From Tetrahymena elliotti 4EA (Eukaryota > Ciliophora > Oligohymenophorea > Hymenostomatida > Tetrahymenidae), in contig JH720318.1 in assembly GCA_000231825.2 (NCBI GenBank), positions 328,539 through 392,538 on the forward strand: 64,000 nt of DNA, written 5' to 3'. Under the pieces are notes generated by a model, which saw only the letters and a program-made list of their open reading frames with translations, was not told where the DNA came from and ran no database searches. This document shows positions 62,268 to 64,000 of the stretch, piece after piece (the stretch's first letter is position 1; every line of letters begins with the position of its first letter). The position numbers were made by a program, and so were the translations under genes.

Positions 62268-62888
62268 ATTAACTTATAAATTATTTATTCAATATTTTAT
62301 TGATTTATTTAGATGTTTTTAACATTATAAAAAAATGGGATTTGACTTTTGGTATTTAAGATAATAAAGTAATTAGGTATTATTACTTTTTATTATTCAA
62401 AATTTACCTGAATTTGCTGATTTACAAGTGTATTTACTAATTGATTATTGATTTAATTATGCTTATCAACAGTATTAATTAGATTATGCCTTTTCTTACT
62501 TCTTAATTTGATAGATTTCTCAAAAAAAACTTATCTATTATCACTTAATTAAAATTTTCAAATGAATAATAATACCTCTATTTTAGTTATTTTTTTTACT
62601 TTTCAGCTTAAAAATTTTTCAGTGCAGTTTATGGTAAAATTAGTGTTGAATTGAAGTAAATTATTCTGTAAAACATCAAAAAAAGAAGTAATATTAAAAA
62701 ATAGTAATTTATTAATTAACTTCTTATAGAAAGAAATATCAAGAAGTAATATTAAAATAGTAATTTATTAATTAACTTCTTATAGAAAGAAATATCTATC
62801 ACAAAATTATAAAAAACGAAATTATAATAAATAAAATTAAGATTAAATATGATGCGTAGTATCATACTTTTTATATTTTTTAATATTT
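62268..62888. other. Intergenic spacer holding a tandem repeat
   Basis: AT-rich 0.6 kb between two minus-strand genes (upstream of the START gene, downstream of the NSUN gene). A two-unit tandem repeat lies in it. Confidence 0.6.
62683..62796. repeat. Tandem duplication, two units of 58 and 56 bases
   Basis: Units 62683-62740 and 62741-62796 are identical except for two A residues in one A run. Each contains an internal palindrome around TTATTAATTAACTTCTTATAG. The near identity indicates a recent duplication. Confidence 0.95.
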
Positions 62889-64000
62889 TCAACTTTTAAA
62901 TTGTAAAACAGCACAAAAAAACCCATCCATTTCAACATCTTTTCCAGGTATTGTTTAGAAATGCTTTCCATCAACTACTTCTAAATTAAATTCTTTGCAA
63001 AACTTTGTTATCTAAAATATGTTTTCCTAAATTTATATCAAAAAGTTAATAATTTGCTAAAATAATTCATAGTTACTTCTTAAAGCAAAGAACAAGTAGA
63101 GTAGACAATTTTTCCAGTTTTTGGTTTAACATAAGGAAGTGCTTCCTTGAAAACACCTGCTTACAAATCTACAAAATATTTTAGTCTATTTCTAGAAAAT
63201 TTATATTTAAGATCAGGATTTCTTCTCAAAGTACCTGTACCAGTACAGGGTACATCACAAACTACCCAATCAAATTTTTTAAGTAATTTATTTTTATTAT
63301 TATTTAAGCTTTCTTAGGTGTGAAATTGCACATTTTGAATTCCAGCTTTATTAAATCTTTTTTTGGCCTATTCATTTCAAATAAAATAATTTTCATAAAA
63401 TTTTTTAAAAAATGAAATATTTAATTGAAGGAAAATTTGAAATACTTCTTATAAAATATAATCTCTTGTATCATGTAAATATATTTATCCTGTTCCTTTA
63501 AGATAAGGTGCAAAAGCTAAAGACTTTCCACCGGCACCTGCACAATAATCTAAAACATGGTCTCCTATTTAGCACTTAACTTTAAGTGCAGCGAGTTAAC
63601 TTGCTTCATCCTAAATTTCAAAATAACCTCTCTTGAATTCTGATAATTCATACAAGTTTTCCTATTAATTTTTTAAAAATACATAAATTACAATATATTC
63701 AAATTATTTTGAAAAGTAGATATAAATCTTCAGTAGAAGATTCTAGTTTTCTCTAATTAAAACCCATAATAACTATTCTTTTTATAACAATATTTTACAT
63801 TCTTATCAGTTGTGAATGTTATTCCATAAGGAGAAAATTCAGCTGGCTTAATTGCGAATTTGTTCACATCTCTCCACTTTTAAATAAGCTCTTCACGAGA
63901 TATTTTGATAGGGTTTACTCTGACAGTTAGAGGTGCCCTAAGATTTTATGCCATACATATTTCAATAGCCTTTTCTTCACCAAAAGAATCACATAATGCA
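62889..64000 (-). CDS. NSUN/RsmB-type RNA (cytosine-5) methyltransferase, N-terminus cut by the window edge
   Basis: SAM-dependent RNA m5C methyltransferase of the NOL1/NOP2/Sun family. Exons: 64000-63799 (entering mid-gene), 63661-63446, 63367-63077, 63026-62889; introns 137, 78 and 50 nt, phases consistent; 282 residues visible. Order: a pre-domain with LTVRVNPIKISREELIQKW, FKRGYFEIQDEASQ, the SAM-binding motif I LDYCAGAGGKSLAFAP, motif IV CDVPCTGTGTLRRNPD and motif VI YSTCSLLQEEN. Both family cysteines are present (PCTGTG and STCS), so the protein should be active. It ends in DGFFCAVLQFKS. The compact C-terminus and TLRRNPD resemble bacterial-type RsmB/NSUN enzymes. Target (tRNA or rRNA) cannot be told, and any N-terminal RNA-binding domain lies outside the window. 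Confidence 0.92.

Overview
The window looks like a macronuclear scaffold of a Tetrahymena-like (oligohymenophorean) ciliate. Three things in the sequence say so. TAA and TAG are read as glutamine throughout and TGA is the only stop: invariant Gln residues of known families are encoded by them, for example the Q of GDYEAQRHW in ALG6 and of RDQMEDAY in the PP2C. Introns are short (mostly 48-130 nt), very AT-rich and GT..AG. Spacers between genes are extremely AT-rich. No telomere repeats, rRNA, credible tRNA, transposase or CRISPR array were seen. Because TAA and TAG are sense codons, short standard-code open frames are usually fragments of longer genes or noise.

Layout. 1-6 kb: a truncated unknown gene, a small Cys-containing unknown gene and ALG6 (eight exons), all on the minus strand. 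6.5-11.5 kb: a 12-exon LRRC9 homologue with leucine-rich repeats either side of a degenerate PARP-like domain. 14-15.4 kb: a PP2C phosphatase with C-rich codon use. 17.4-17.9 kb: a possible gene relic. 20.7-25.7 kb: a small unknown gene and a complete seven-exon CCDC146. 26.5-32.2 kb: a repeat protein with a Y-Y-x-D-G-x-G-R-D-x-Y-I motif, a secreted protein and a divergent ARF-like GTPase. 33.5-38.1 kb: a large PX plus START-like gene (minus). 41.7-43.7 kb: an unknown Q/N/S-rich gene (minus). 45.0-48.4 kb: an Enhancer-of-zeste-type histone methyltransferase (CXC plus SET). 48.6-55 kb: two unknown single-exon genes and two tandem purple-acid-phosphatase-like membrane proteins. 55-59.7 kb: a 0.95-kb segmental duplication carrying one intact and one broken copy of a small gene, with a diverged relative between them in the opposite orientation. 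61.6-64 kb: a START protein and a 5'-truncated NSUN/RsmB-type RNA cytosine methyltransferase.

There is no operon-like organisation; genes are monocistronic. Two conserved ciliary genes (LRRC9, CCDC146) and a candidate third lie within about 21 kb, but this may be chance. Gene-free stretches of 1-3.6 kb hold only AT-rich sequence and a few simple repeats. Exon coordinates were derived by eye from splice consensus, reading phase and family similarity. They are most secure for ALG6, LRRC9, CCDC146, PP2C, the phosphatases and NSUN, and least secure for the 5' part of the E(z) gene, the middle of the PX-START gene and the candidate at 57.3 kb.
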